Below are positions 1 through 6,496 of a stretch of 12,927 nt of DNA, piece by piece (the stretch's first letter is position 1; every line of letters begins with the position of its first letter). The notes beneath the pieces were generated by a model. It worked only from the letters and a program-made list of their open reading frames with translations, had not been told where the DNA came from and did no database searches. The DNA is taken from NCBI GenBank assembly GCA_964436865.1, contig CAYTFK010000203.1, forward strand, positions 1 to 12,927, given 5' to 3'. The DNA comes from JAXGPP01 sp964436865. GTDB taxonomy: Bacteria; Planctomycetota; Planctomycetia; Pirellulales; Thermoguttaceae. The position numbers and the translations under genes are program-made.

Positions 1-1265
1 CCGCCGCTCCGCGCCTCCCGAACCGCCTCGTACATGGCCACGAGGTTTTCGGCGGGCGTACGCGACTGGACGTTGTGCACCGTGTTGAACACGAAGCCAC
101 CACCGCGGCCGAAAATCTCGATCCGCTCGAGGACCTCGGCCCGGACTTGCTCGGGGGTGCCGAAAGGAAGCGTCTTCTGCGTGTCGACTCCGCCCCCCCA
201 GAACGTCAGCTTGTTGCCGAAGCGCTCCTTGAGCGTCGGGGCATCCATCCCAACGGCCGAGCACTGCACCGGGTTCAAGATGTCGAATCCGGCGTCGATG
301 AAGTCCTGCAATAGCGCGATCACCGAACCGCAGGAGTGGATGAAGGTCTTCCACGGCGTGTGCTCGTGGACCCAGTCGTTCACCCGGCGGTGGAACGGCT
401 GATAGAGCTTGCGGTAGTTCGCCGGGTTGATAAAGGGCCCGCTCTGCGTGCCGAAATCGGTACCCGTGATGAACACTACCGAGACTCTGTCGCCCACCGC
501 GTCGTAAATCTTCGCCAGATTCGCCAGGGCAATGTCGCACTGCCGCTCGAACACCTTGTAAACAAAATCGAAGCGGCTCAAGGTGCTCATATACCACTCG
601 GCGATCTCGCGGATTCCGCGCGGATGCTTCAACCACGGCGCCGGCACCAGCGCGATGTCGCCAAACGCCGTGCCGCCGAAGTTGGCCAGGATCGCACGGT
701 CGCTCGTCCGCGACAACCGGTCCGCCTCGCTCGCGAAGTGCTCGAGATCGGCGTCGCTCACCGGGCCAAATTCCTGGAGGTTGTCTTCCACCGTGAGTTT
801 GCTGTCATCGATCGGCTCCTGGCGGACGATGGCGTCGAAGTAGAACCCGCCCTTGGGCATCCGCCCGCTTGGGGGCGCGGACTTGTCTCCCTCGGGATAC
901 ATGAGGATGTCGCCGTTGGGCTCCGGATCGGTGTTGAACGCCGCCGGCACGAGCACCGGCGTCCCGTCGGCGAGCGTCCATGGTTTCCAGTCTTTATTCT
1001 CAAAGCCGAACATCGTCCGCGGGCTGCCCAGGCCCACCACGTCGACGCCGATCGCATCCATCAGATCGGGCCCGATTTCGCCCAGCATCTGGTAGGGCTC
1101 GGTCACCTTGACCGGCGCGCCCGGCTTGTCGAGCGAAAGCGCCTGCCGCAAAGCGTAGACGGAACTGACGTGCATGCCGGTCACGGCGCTGGCACCCAAG
1201 TCGAGCGGAACGTAGTCGGGTTGCTCGTGGCGGAGAGCGGTCTCGACGCGCTGGCGACTGTTCAT
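1..1265 (-). CDS. URO-D superfamily protein, probable corrinoid-type methyltransferase (3' end cut by window)
   Basis: The minus strand stays open from an ATG at 1265 to the window edge, 421 codons with no stop, so the C-terminus is missing. The protein begins MNSRQRVETALRHEQPDYVP, the usual opening of URO-D family proteins outside HemE. Residues 307-335 hold FIHSCGSV followed by NPVQCS, giving His310, Cys312 and Cys335. This matches the His-X-Cys...Cys zinc site of MtaA/MtbA-type methylcobamide methyltransferases. The WxMRQAGR motif of true uroporphyrinogen decarboxylase is absent, so this is not hemE. In the family such enzymes move methyl groups between a corrinoid protein and a thiol or other acceptor; the substrate here is unknown and no corrinoid protein gene is seen nearby. 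No strong ribosome-binding site precedes the ATG. It is divergent from the sugar porter. Family call firm, reaction inferred. Confidence 0.85.
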   Translation of the reverse strand, partial: MNSRQRVETALRHEQPDYVPLDLGASAVTGMHVSSVYALRQALSLDKPGAPVKVTEPYQMLGEIGPDLMDAIGVDVVGLGSPRTMFGFENKDWKPWTLADGTPVLVPAAFNTDPEPNGDILMYPEGDKSAPPSGRMPKGGFYFDAIVRQEPIDDSKLTVEDNLQEFGPVSDADLEHFASEADRLSRTSDRAILANFGGTAFGDIALVPAPWLKHPRGIREIAEWYMSTLSRFDFVYKVFERQCDIALANLAKIYDAVGDRVSVVFITGTDFGTQSGPFINPANYRKLYQPFHRRVNDWVHEHTPWKTFIHSCGSVIALLQDFIDAGFDILNPVQCSAVGMDAPTLKERFGNKLTFWGGGVDTQKTLPFGTPEQVRAEVLERIEIFGRGGGFVFNTVHNVQSRTPAENLVAMYEAVREARSG

Positions 1266-1308
1266 GGCAATTCCAGCAAAGCGAAAGAAGGTGAATGGAC
1301 CGGACTCC

Positions 1309-1337
1309 ATTTGGCCCCCCCCGTTCACTCTTGTCAA
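1309..1337 (-). promoter_or_regulatory. Candidate promoter of the URO-D gene
   Basis: On the minus strand a perfect -35 TTGACA (1337 to 1332) is followed after 17 bp by CCAAAT (1314 to 1309), a weak -10 with three of six consensus positions. The spacer holds a run of eight Gs. The predicted start would be about 35-40 nt before the ATG at 1265. The -35 overlaps that of the divergent sugar porter promoter. Confidence 0.3.
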
Positions 1338-1360
1338 GGCCCGCCGGCAGCGACTAGGAT
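1331..1360 (+). promoter_or_regulatory. Candidate promoter of the sugar porter gene
   Basis: TTGTCA (1331-1336, five of six consensus) and TAGGAT (1355-1360, four of six) lie 18 bp apart. Transcription would begin near 1367, leaving a leader of about 34 nt. The -10 lies in the block CTAGGATGAT (1354-1363), which recurs in the LURP-one promoter. Confidence 0.45.
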
Positions 1361-1376
1361 GATGCCGCCCGCTGCC
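1346..1376. repeat. Inverted repeat around the sugar porter -10 and start site
   Basis: GGCAGCG (1346-1352) and CGCTGCC (1370-1376) are perfect 7-bp inverted arms 17 bp apart. They flank the candidate -10 and predicted transcription start of the sugar porter, a position suited to a repressor operator. The protein that might bind is unknown. Confidence 0.35.
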
Positions 1377-1400
1377 TTCCTATGAACCAGGAACGCTCGT

Positions 1401-2831
1401 ATGACGCCAGCGCCCGACAGCAACCCGTATTCATCCCCGGCCCAGGCTGCGCAAGCGAGCGGCGGCGAGCAACTCGGCATCGGCCCGCAAGGGAGCGTCG
1501 CCTACGTGTGCCTGCTGACGGGCGTGGCCGCGCTGGGAGGCTTGCTGTTCGGCTACGACACGGCGGTCATCGCCGGGGCGATCGACTACCTCGAGAAGCA
1601 CTTCCAGCTTACAGCCTGGCAGAAGGGTTGGGCCGTATCGAACGTGCTCGTGGGCTGCATGATCGGCGCCGCTTTTGCCGGGATGCTCGGCGATCGGCTG
1701 GGCCGCAAGAAGATCCTGATCGTTTCGGCGCTATTGTTCGCCGCTTCCGCCATCTGGTCGGCGATGCCCAACAGCCTGACCGAATTCGTCTTCGCCCGCA
1801 TGTTGGGCGGACTGGCGGTCGGGGCGGCGTCGATCCTCTCGCCGCTGTACATCGCCGAGGTCTCGCCGCCGCACATCCGCGGCCGCCTGGTGTCGCTCAA
1901 CCAGATCGCCATCATCACGGGCATGGTGGTAATTGCGGTCGTCAACTGGCTCATTGCCTCACCGGTCGACGACAGTTGGAACGTGGCGATGGGCTGGCGC
2001 TGGATGCTCGGTTCAGAGACGCTGCCGGCGGCAATTTTTCTCGGTTGCCTGCTCCTGGTTCCAGAAAGTCCGCGCTGGCTCACCAAGCAGGGACGTCAGG
2101 CCGAGGCGATGACCGTCTTGACCCGCGTCAGCGGCCCGTCACGTGCCTCGGCCGAGATGGCCGAGATCCAGCAGGCGCTGGCCATGGAGACCGGATCGTT
2201 CCGCGAGCTGTTCCGGCCGGGCGTCCGCTTCGCCCTGGTGATGGCCGTCGGGCTGGCCATCTTGCAGCAGATTACCGGCATCAATGCGGTCATCTACTAC
2301 ACTCCGACGATCTTCAAGGCGGCCAACGTCGCCGCCAGCCAGGCACTGCTGCAGACGATCGCCGTCAACGTTATCAACCTGTTCGCCACGCTGATTGCCA
2401 TCTGGCTGGTCGACCGCGCGGGCCGCCGGCCGCTGATGTTGACCACGTCGGCCTTGATGGGAATTTCACTCGCACTGCTGGGAGCCTCGTTCCACTTCAA
2501 GTTTGCGCCGGTCTGGATCTTTGTGTTCACGCTGGCCTACATCGCGTCGTTCGGCGTGGCGATGGGCCCGGTGGTCTGGGTTGTGCTGGCGGAAATCTTC
2601 CCCACTCGGATCCGCGGCCGGGCGATGGGCGTGGCCATCGTCGCCCTATGGATCGCCTGCTTCGCCGTCTCGCAGACGGTTCCCAAGATGTTCGAGACCT
2701 TCGGCCAGGCCGCAACGTTCTGGACCTACGGCGTCATGTGCGCCGTATGCTTCGTGTATGTCCTGGCGCTGGTTCCCGAAACCAAGGGCAAGACCCTCGA
2801 AGAAATCGAGCGCGGTTGGCTGGAGAAATAG
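1401..2831 (+). CDS. MFS sugar porter family transporter (probable proton-linked sugar uptake)
   Basis: A 476-residue, 12-helix major facilitator of the sugar porter family, full length, in the inner membrane. Visible signatures are GYDTAVIAGA in helix 1 (51-60; Asp53 matches the proton-coupling Asp27 of E. coli XylE), GDRLGRKK (97-104), PESPRWL after helix 6 (221-227), QQITGINAVIYYTPTIF in helix 7 (289-305, sugar-binding Gln/Asn), DRAGRRP (338-344), GPVVW in helix 10 (389-393) and VPETKGKTLEEIE at the end (458-470). These favour H+/monosaccharide symport; the sugar cannot be read from sequence. The ATG at 1401 is chosen because AGGAAC lies 8 nt before it; an upstream ATG at 1382 is in another frame. 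The first 30 residues are a polar cytoplasmic tail. It is convergent with the LURP-one gene and divergent from the URO-D gene. Confidence 0.95.
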   Translation: MTPAPDSNPYSSPAQAAQASGGEQLGIGPQGSVAYVCLLTGVAALGGLLFGYDTAVIAGAIDYLEKHFQLTAWQKGWAVSNVLVGCMIGAAFAGMLGDRLGRKKILIVSALLFAASAIWSAMPNSLTEFVFARMLGGLAVGAASILSPLYIAEVSPPHIRGRLVSLNQIAIITGMVVIAVVNWLIASPVDDSWNVAMGWRWMLGSETLPAAIFLGCLLLVPESPRWLTKQGRQAEAMTVLTRVSGPSRASAEMAEIQQALAMETGSFRELFRPGVRFALVMAVGLAILQQITGINAVIYYTPTIFKAANVAASQALLQTIAVNVINLFATLIAIWLVDRAGRRPLMLTTSALMGISLALLGASFHFKFAPVWIFVFTLAYIASFGVAMGPVVWVVLAEIFPTRIRGRAMGVAIVALWIACFAVSQTVPKMFETFGQAATFWTYGVMCAVCFVYVLALVPETKGKTLEEIERGWLEK

Positions 2832-2905
2832 CTCCCGCGGCGGCGCGGCGCGCGACGACTTGGAGGAGCAGCGGCGAAATCGGCAGGCTGGGCGGCGAAG
2901 ACGGC

Positions 2906-3487
2906 CTATTCCTTGAGCACCATGTCGATGCACATCACGGCGGCCAGGATCAGCTTGCGGACCGGGTGTCCGGGCGGCACCTCGGGTGAGATGCTCAGCA
3001 CGTAGTTGTCGGCCGAGGTGAAGAGCTCGCGGCCGATCCCGGCCCACTTCTTCGAAACCTGGGCAAGCTCGGTACCGCCGCTGACGAAGCGGAAGTCCCA
3101 ACCGGTCCATTTTCCCTTCAGCTCGCACAGCGGCTGGTCGTTGCGGTCGAGAACTTTGAACGCGCCGCCGATGGAGAAGAACTTCTGCTTGAAGCCGCCG
3201 ATCTGCTCGTCGTTCTCGTCGTACACGCGGACCTTGGAAAGGAAAACCGAGACCCCGCGCTGCACCCTGACCACCTGCCGCCCGTCGGGCGTGCGGACGC
3301 ACACATTGAACGGCGTCATCCGCTTGTAGTCGCTGAAGCGAAAGATCCGCGTGATCAGCCCCAGATTCTCGCGGCACTCCATGACGAGTTGCCCGGTCTC
3401 GGGGTCGAAAATGTCGAAATTGTTGGCCGCCTTGAAGAGTTTGGCGTGCTCCTTGACCAGAAAGACATTCTTACTGAGGGGTTCCAT
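2906..3487 (-). CDS. LURP-one-related / phospholipid-scramblase-like protein
   Basis: A 193-residue protein, the usual length for the LURP-one-related (LOR, formerly DUF567) family, which shares the Tubby-like C-terminal barrel with phospholipid scramblases. Visible features are repeated amphipathic beta strands, the strand pattern KVLDRNDQPLCELKGKW (111-127), and a C-terminal hydrophobic helix (about 179-191, LILAAVMCIDMVL) of the kind buried in the centre of the barrel. There is no signal peptide. Bacterial members have no settled function; membrane or lipid binding is an inference from the fold. The ATG at 3487 follows AGGAT at about 9 nt. It has its own candidate promoter (3530-3558), so it is probably separate from the upstream DUF4010 gene. 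Family assignment is from memory of the pattern, fairly sure. Confidence 0.8.
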   Translation of the reverse strand: MEPLSKNVFLVKEHAKLFKAANNFDIFDPETGQLVMECRENLGLITRIFRFSDYKRMTPFNVCVRTPDGRQVVRVQRGVSVFLSKVRVYDENDEQIGGFKQKFFSIGGAFKVLDRNDQPLCELKGKWTGWDFRFVSGGTELAQVSKKWAGIGRELFTSADNYVLSISPEVPPGHPVRKLILAAVMCIDMVLKE

Positions 3488-3529
3488 AGTGGTTGATCCT
3501 GTTCGGCACCAGGGATACGCGGTGCGATC

Positions 3530-3558
3530 ATCCTAGCCCTCGCGCCGGCTCGGCACAA
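3530..3558 (-). promoter_or_regulatory. Candidate promoter of the LURP-one gene
   Basis: On the minus strand TTGTGC (3558 to 3553) and TAGGAT (3535 to 3530) are 17 bp apart. The -10 is inside CTAGGATGAT (3536 to 3527), identical to the block before the sugar porter and at nearly the same distance from the ATG (39 against 37 nt). Predicted leader about 36 nt. Confidence 0.45.
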
Positions 3559-3571
3559 GAGCGCCCTGCTC

Positions 3572-3588
3572 GCCGGGGAACACCCGGC
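3572..3588 (-). terminator. Possible 3'-end hairpin after the DUF4010 gene
   Basis: GCCGGG and CCCGGC form a perfect 6-bp GC stem with a 5-nt loop, 30 nt past the DUF4010 stop codon. No T-run follows on either strand, so it is not a classic intrinsic terminator; it could protect the 3' end or assist another type of termination. Confidence 0.3.
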
Positions 3589-3618
3589 AGACATGGCTGG
3601 CGGTTCGTCCCAAGCCGA

Positions 3619-4869
3619 CTACCACGGCCAGAAGAGAATCAACAGCACGCCGCCGGCAAAGGGAATGGTGAATAGCAGGATGATCTGACGCAGCAATCGG
3701 CGCGAGCCCAGCATCCCCGCCAGCCCCGCCTTGAACACCAGATTCGCCAGAAACGCGGTCAGGATCAGCCGCCACGCCTGCTCGCCGGCGAGATTGCCGC
3801 TCTCGGCCATCCGGCCTGTCGACAGCGTGATCGCGTCCATGTCGGTCAATCCTGACAGGATTGCCACCGGGTAAAGAGCCCCCTGGCCGATGTACTCCTT
3901 GGCCGCCGCCAGCGCCAGCAGCACCAGCAGGTACAGCCCGGCAAACAACACGGCCGACTTCATCTCGGTCGGGTTCCCCTGCTCGGGAAGTTCGCCATGC
4001 TCGCGCCGGACCCCGCGCCACACCAAGAGCGCGGGAATCGCCATCAGCGCCATCACGATGACCGCCGGTACCAGCGTCTGGATGAGGATGCTCCGCGCCA
4101 CCACTGCGACTTCGACGAGCACCCGGACAAACACGACGGTCGACGCGATCATGATCACAACCGCCGCCGGTTGCAGCAATCTCGGTTCGTTGCGGGCTTG
4201 GCGCGCATAGCTCAACGTCGTGGCCGTGCTCGAGACCAGTCCTCCCAGCACGCCGCCCAGCAGGATGCCTGCGTCGCGGCCCAAAAACTTGTAGGCGATG
4301 TAGCCTCCCAGGCTCATCCCCACAATGAATACCACCAGCAGCCAGGTCTCGAACGGATTGAAGACGTTCAACGGGGGCGGCCCGTATCGCTCGTCCGGCA
4401 GGATCGGCAGGATGATGCAGGTGATCAGCGCAAACTGCATGATCGCCCGCAAGTCGGCGTCGCCCAACCGTTTCGCAAAACGGTGCATCTCGAGCTTGAA
4501 GTGCAAGAGCACCGCCACCCCGCCACCGACGACTACCGCCACGGGCACCGGACCGACAACCACCAGCGCCCCGACGCCGTACATCAGAAGCACCGCAACG
4601 TCGGTCGTGATGCCGGGATCGGGGTCGCGGCCGCGAATGCGGACGATGTTCGGAAAGGCCAACACCACCACCAGGCCCAGCAACTCGGCCGCCACGATCC
4701 AGCCGCCGAACTCGGCCGCCAGAATGGCCGCCACGCTGCCCAGAACGGTGATCAGCGGAAATGTCCGCAATCCGGGCATGCCCGACTCGGTATGCTCCCG
4801 CTGGAGCCCTACCAGCAGTCCGAGTAGCAGCGAGATGCCCAGACGCTGGAAGATAACCGCCGTTTCCAC
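3619..4869 (-). CDS. MgtC/SapB-like membrane protein with DUF4010 domain
   Basis: An integral membrane protein of about 416 residues. The first 140 or so residues resemble the MgtC/SapB domain (GLLVGLQREH near 18-27, GMPGLRTFPLITVLGS near 31-46, then several hydrophobic helices). The second half, from about residue 170, is a DUF4010 block of six or so hydrophobic segments with GGVLGGLVSSTATTLSYARQ and GLTDMDAITLS. MgtC proteins are tied to low-magnesium growth and membrane-potential control; the role of DUF4010 fusions is unknown and I do not assign one. Two adjacent GTG codons can start it (4872 and 4869). GAGG lies 7 nt before the second, a better spacing, so 4869 is used. An AGTATA (TATACT on the coding strand) 50 nt upstream is a possible -10. 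Confidence 0.85.
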   Translation of the reverse strand: METAVIFQRLGISLLLGLLVGLQREHTESGMPGLRTFPLITVLGSVAAILAAEFGGWIVAAELLGLVVVLAFPNIVRIRGRDPDPGITTDVAVLLMYGVGALVVVGPVPVAVVVGGGVAVLLHFKLEMHRFAKRLGDADLRAIMQFALITCIILPILPDERYGPPPLNVFNPFETWLLVVFIVGMSLGGYIAYKFLGRDAGILLGGVLGGLVSSTATTLSYARQARNEPRLLQPAAVVIMIASTVVFVRVLVEVAVVARSILIQTLVPAVIVMALMAIPALLVWRGVRREHGELPEQGNPTEMKSAVLFAGLYLLVLLALAAAKEYIGQGALYPVAILSGLTDMDAITLSTGRMAESGNLAGEQAWRLILTAFLANLVFKAGLAGMLGSRRLLRQIILLFTIPFAGGVLLILFWPW

Positions 4870-4920
4870 CACGGACCCTCGATCGCGAAGCCGATTCAGA
4901 CTCGTACCCCCACCCTGGTA

Positions 4921-4926
4921 AGTATA
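4921..4926 (-). promoter_or_regulatory. Possible -10 element of the DUF4010 gene
   Basis: TATACT on the minus strand (five of six consensus) is the only AT-rich hexamer in the GC-rich gap between panD and this gene. No recognisable -35 is found at 16-18 bp. CCTGG and CCAGG arms (4914-4918, 4929-4933) enclose it as a short inverted repeat. Confidence 0.25.
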
Positions 4927-4980
4927 GGCCAGGATAGAGGCTGGCGGCCCGCCGGCCGTCGTCGGGGGTGGAGGCGGCTA

Positions 4981-5334
4981 CTACTTCGCCAGCGGCCGGT
5001 TCTTGTCGTCGACGATGACCACAATGGGCCGGTACTGTCGGGCCTCAGCGTCGTCCATCTGGCAGTAGGTGAGGACCACCACCTTGTCGCCGACCGCACC
5101 CAGCCGAGCGGCCGGGCCGTTGAGCATCATCGTGCCTGACCCGGGCGGGGCTTCGATGATGTAGGTGATCAGCCGCGAGCCCGTGTTGACGTTCAGCACG
5201 TGAACCTGCTCGCCGGGTAGCATGTCGGCCGCCTCCATCAGGTTGCGGTCGATGGCGATGCTCCCCTCGTAGTCCAACTCCGTGCCAGTGAGCGTGGCGC
5301 GGTGGATCTTCGACTTGAGCATGAAACGCTGCAC
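4981..5334 (-). CDS. panD: Aspartate 1-decarboxylase
   Basis: PanD makes beta-alanine from L-aspartate for pantothenate, and so for CoA and the ACP prosthetic group, in the cytoplasm. The 117-residue length fits the family. The self-cleavage site YEGS is at 22-25, so the proenzyme splits between Gly24 and Ser25 to make the pyruvoyl cofactor. Lys9, Arg54, Tyr58 and Asn72 fall at the E. coli active-site numbers. The start is a GTG at 5334, because GGGGAG lies 8 nt before it; the ATG four codons later would be 20 nt away, and the GTG start aligns with the E. coli N-terminus. A strong extended -10 promoter lies 65 nt upstream, so panD is probably transcribed on its own as well as from fabI. No other pantothenate gene is in the window. 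Confidence 0.96.
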   Translation of the reverse strand: MQRFMLKSKIHRATLTGTELDYEGSIAIDRNLMEAADMLPGEQVHVLNVNTGSRLITYIIEAPPGSGTMMLNGPAARLGAVGDKVVVLTYCQMDDAEARQYRPIVVIVDDKNRPLAK

Positions 5335-5383
5335 TTAAAAAGCTCCCCAGCCGTCGCGGCATCCCAGGCAGGATCGAGAGTAA

Positions 5384-5398
5384 TGACGCCGCTCGTCA
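5384..5398. repeat. Inverted repeat at the panD transcription start
   Basis: TGACG (5384-5388) and CGTCA (5394-5398) are perfect arms 5 bp apart, directly next to the panD -10 and covering the predicted start near 5392. This is a typical operator position; no binding protein is identified. Confidence 0.3.
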
Positions 5399-5426
5399 AT
5401 TATATCACCCACACCCCCGCTGTGGA
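5399..5426 (-). promoter_or_regulatory. panD promoter (extended -10)
   Basis: The minus strand reads TGATATAAT, a consensus TATAAT (5404 to 5399) with the TGn extension. TCCACA (5426 to 5421), four of six -35 positions, lies 16 bp upstream and reaches to within a base of the fabI coding region. Predicted leader about 58 nt. Confidence 0.6.
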
Positions 5427-5427
5427 A

Positions 5428-6198
5428 CTAAAGCCCGACGATACTGAAGCCGCAATCGACGTGCAGGATCTCGCCAGTGATGCCGTCGGACATCTCGCCC
5501 AGCAGGAACAGGCCCGTGTTGCCCAACTCCTGCGGATCGACGTTCCGACCCAGCGGGCTCTTCCGGACATGGTGCTCGCGCATTTCGTCAAAACCGCTTA
5601 CGCCGGCCGAACTCAAGGTCCGCATCGGCCCGGCGCTGATCGCGTTGACGCGGATCCGTTTGCGGCCCAGGTCCCAAGCCAAATATCGTACGCTATGCTC
5701 CAACGCCGCCTTGCAAACGCCCATCATGTTGTAGCCCGGCATCACCTTCTCGCCGCCGAAGTAGCTGATGGTGACGATCGAACCGCCGTCGGGCATCAGC
5801 GGCGCCGCCTCGCGGCAAACAGCCACTAGGCTGTAAGCGCTAATATCCATGGCCAGGTGCCACCCGGCCCGGCTGCATTCGATATACGGCTTCTTAAGTT
5901 CGGCGGGGGGTGCAAATGCCACCGAATGAATCACGAAGTCGAGGCGACCGTGTGCCTCCTGGACGGCCCGAAAGAAAGCGGCAATTTCTTCATCCTTCTG
6001 CACGTCGCAGGGCATGACGACACGGGGGCTGCGCGATTCGACGAGTTGCCGCACGCGGCGTTCGCTCGACGGGCTCGGCAGATGGGAGAAGGCCAGTTCC
6101 GCCCCCTCGCGATAGAGCGCTTCGGACATCGCCCAGGCGATGCTCCGATCGTTGGCCACACCCAACACCGCTCCGATCTTGCCGGTAAATGAACCCAT
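5428..6198 (-). CDS. fabI: Enoyl-[acyl-carrier-protein] reductase (NADH)
   Basis: FabI reduces trans-2-enoyl-ACP, the last step of each fatty-acid elongation cycle, in the cytoplasm. The 256 residues match the family length. It is a short-chain dehydrogenase fold with the FabI-type cofactor loop GVANDRSIAWA (13-23) in place of the common TGxxxGxG, and the catalytic set Tyr146, Tyr156 and Lys163 (YNMMGVCK) at exactly the E. coli positions. HSVAFAP (91-97) lines the active site. The C-terminal GEILHVDCGFSIVG is typical. ATG at 6198 is the only good start; the ribosome-binding site is weak (GAGA about 9 nt upstream). A 298-bp gap separates it from the acyl-CoA dehydrogenase, so it probably has its own promoter; phased GATCAG repeats lie in this leader. 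Confidence 0.95.
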   Translation of the reverse strand: MGSFTGKIGAVLGVANDRSIAWAMSEALYREGAELAFSHLPSPSSERRVRQLVESRSPRVVMPCDVQKDEEIAAFFRAVQEAHGRLDFVIHSVAFAPPAELKKPYIECSRAGWHLAMDISAYSLVAVCREAAPLMPDGGSIVTISYFGGEKVMPGYNMMGVCKAALEHSVRYLAWDLGRKRIRVNAISAGPMRTLSSAGVSGFDEMREHHVRKSPLGRNVDPQELGNTGLFLLGEMSDGITGEILHVDCGFSIVGL

Positions 6199-6236
6199 GA
6201 GTCTTTTCTCGTTTCGCGGAGGAAGAACCTGTCAGC

Positions 6237-6263
6237 GATCAGCTCTGATCAGGCAGTGATCGG
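6237..6263. repeat. Helically phased GATC(A/G)G repeats in the fabI leader
   Basis: GATCAG at 6237-6242 and 6247-6252 and GATCGG at 6258-6263 start 10 and 11 bp apart, one DNA turn each. The first two also form the palindrome GATCAGCTCTGATC (6237-6250). They lie 39-65 bp before the fabI start codon and could be a protein-binding array or an mRNA leader structure. Confidence 0.35.
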
Positions 6264-6375
6264 CTTTTGGCACGCCGGAGGCGGAGTGATTCGCGCATCC
6301 GGGCATCAGATTGCGGAGCGTCGCGCCCCAGTGCGCGCCCGCTCCAGCAACTGAGTCTACCATTTTAGAGTGGAT

Positions 6376-6395
6376 GCCCCCGCGAGCCAGGGGGC
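6376..6395. repeat. GC-rich hairpin in the fabI upstream region
   Basis: GCCCCC (6376-6381) and GGGGGC (6390-6395) pair around an 8-nt loop. It lies about 100 nt past the acyl-CoA dehydrogenase stop on the minus strand and just upstream of a possible fabI -10. No T-run follows, so terminator function is uncertain. Confidence 0.3.
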
Positions 6396-6496
6396 GGGAT
6401 TCAACGACCGGCCAGCCTGCCCGTCGCAGAAAGCGATCGTTTTTCTTCACTCCCGCCAACGGGCTATTTGTCGGTCACTGTCGGCCGACTCCGCCT

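Larger units (their letters stand above)
6199..6496. other. Spacer between acyl-CoA dehydrogenase and fabI
   Basis: A 298-bp gap with no supported gene. On the minus strand it holds CTAAAAT (6368 to 6362), a possible fabI -10 with no good -35, a GCCCCC/GGGGGC hairpin (6376-6395), a CGATCG-centred palindrome flanked by AGAAA and TTTCT arms near 6429-6447, and GATCAG repeats (6237-6263). A 75-codon open frame on the minus strand (6232-6459) has no family resemblance and is not called. Confidence 0.5.

Noticed and set aside
1..1265. Reading the first gene as hemE (uroporphyrinogen decarboxylase)
   Set aside because: The HemE N-terminal RQAGR motif is missing, and a zinc-type His-X-Cys...Cys site is present, so only the superfamily name is justified.
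336..1385. A 349-codon plus-strand frame opposite the URO-D gene
   Set aside because: Antisense shadow: Arg/His/Val-rich composition with no recognisable family, against a clear family match on the minus strand.
1382..2989. A 535-codon plus-strand frame overlapping the sugar porter
   Set aside because: It is a shadow frame of the sugar porter in GC-rich DNA: low-complexity Arg/Gly/Asp composition and no domain, while the other frame has every MFS motif.
5908..5928. Alanine in FabI where E. coli has Gly93 (HSVAFAP), a site of triclosan-resistance mutations
   Set aside because: Alanine is normal there in other FabI proteins such as that of S. aureus, which is triclosan sensitive, so it does not indicate resistance.
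6268..6282. A sigma-54-like motif on the plus strand, TGGCACG then AGGC with correct GG-GC spacing
   Set aside because: The -24 half is perfect, but the -12 lacks the TT of TTGC, and it would drive transcription antisense to the acyl-CoA dehydrogenase with no gene to serve. Probably chance, though it could be tested for an antisense RNA.
6232..6459. A 75-codon minus-strand frame in the gap before fabI
   Set aside because: No ribosome-binding site, no recognisable similarity, and it covers repeats and a hairpin that look regulatory.
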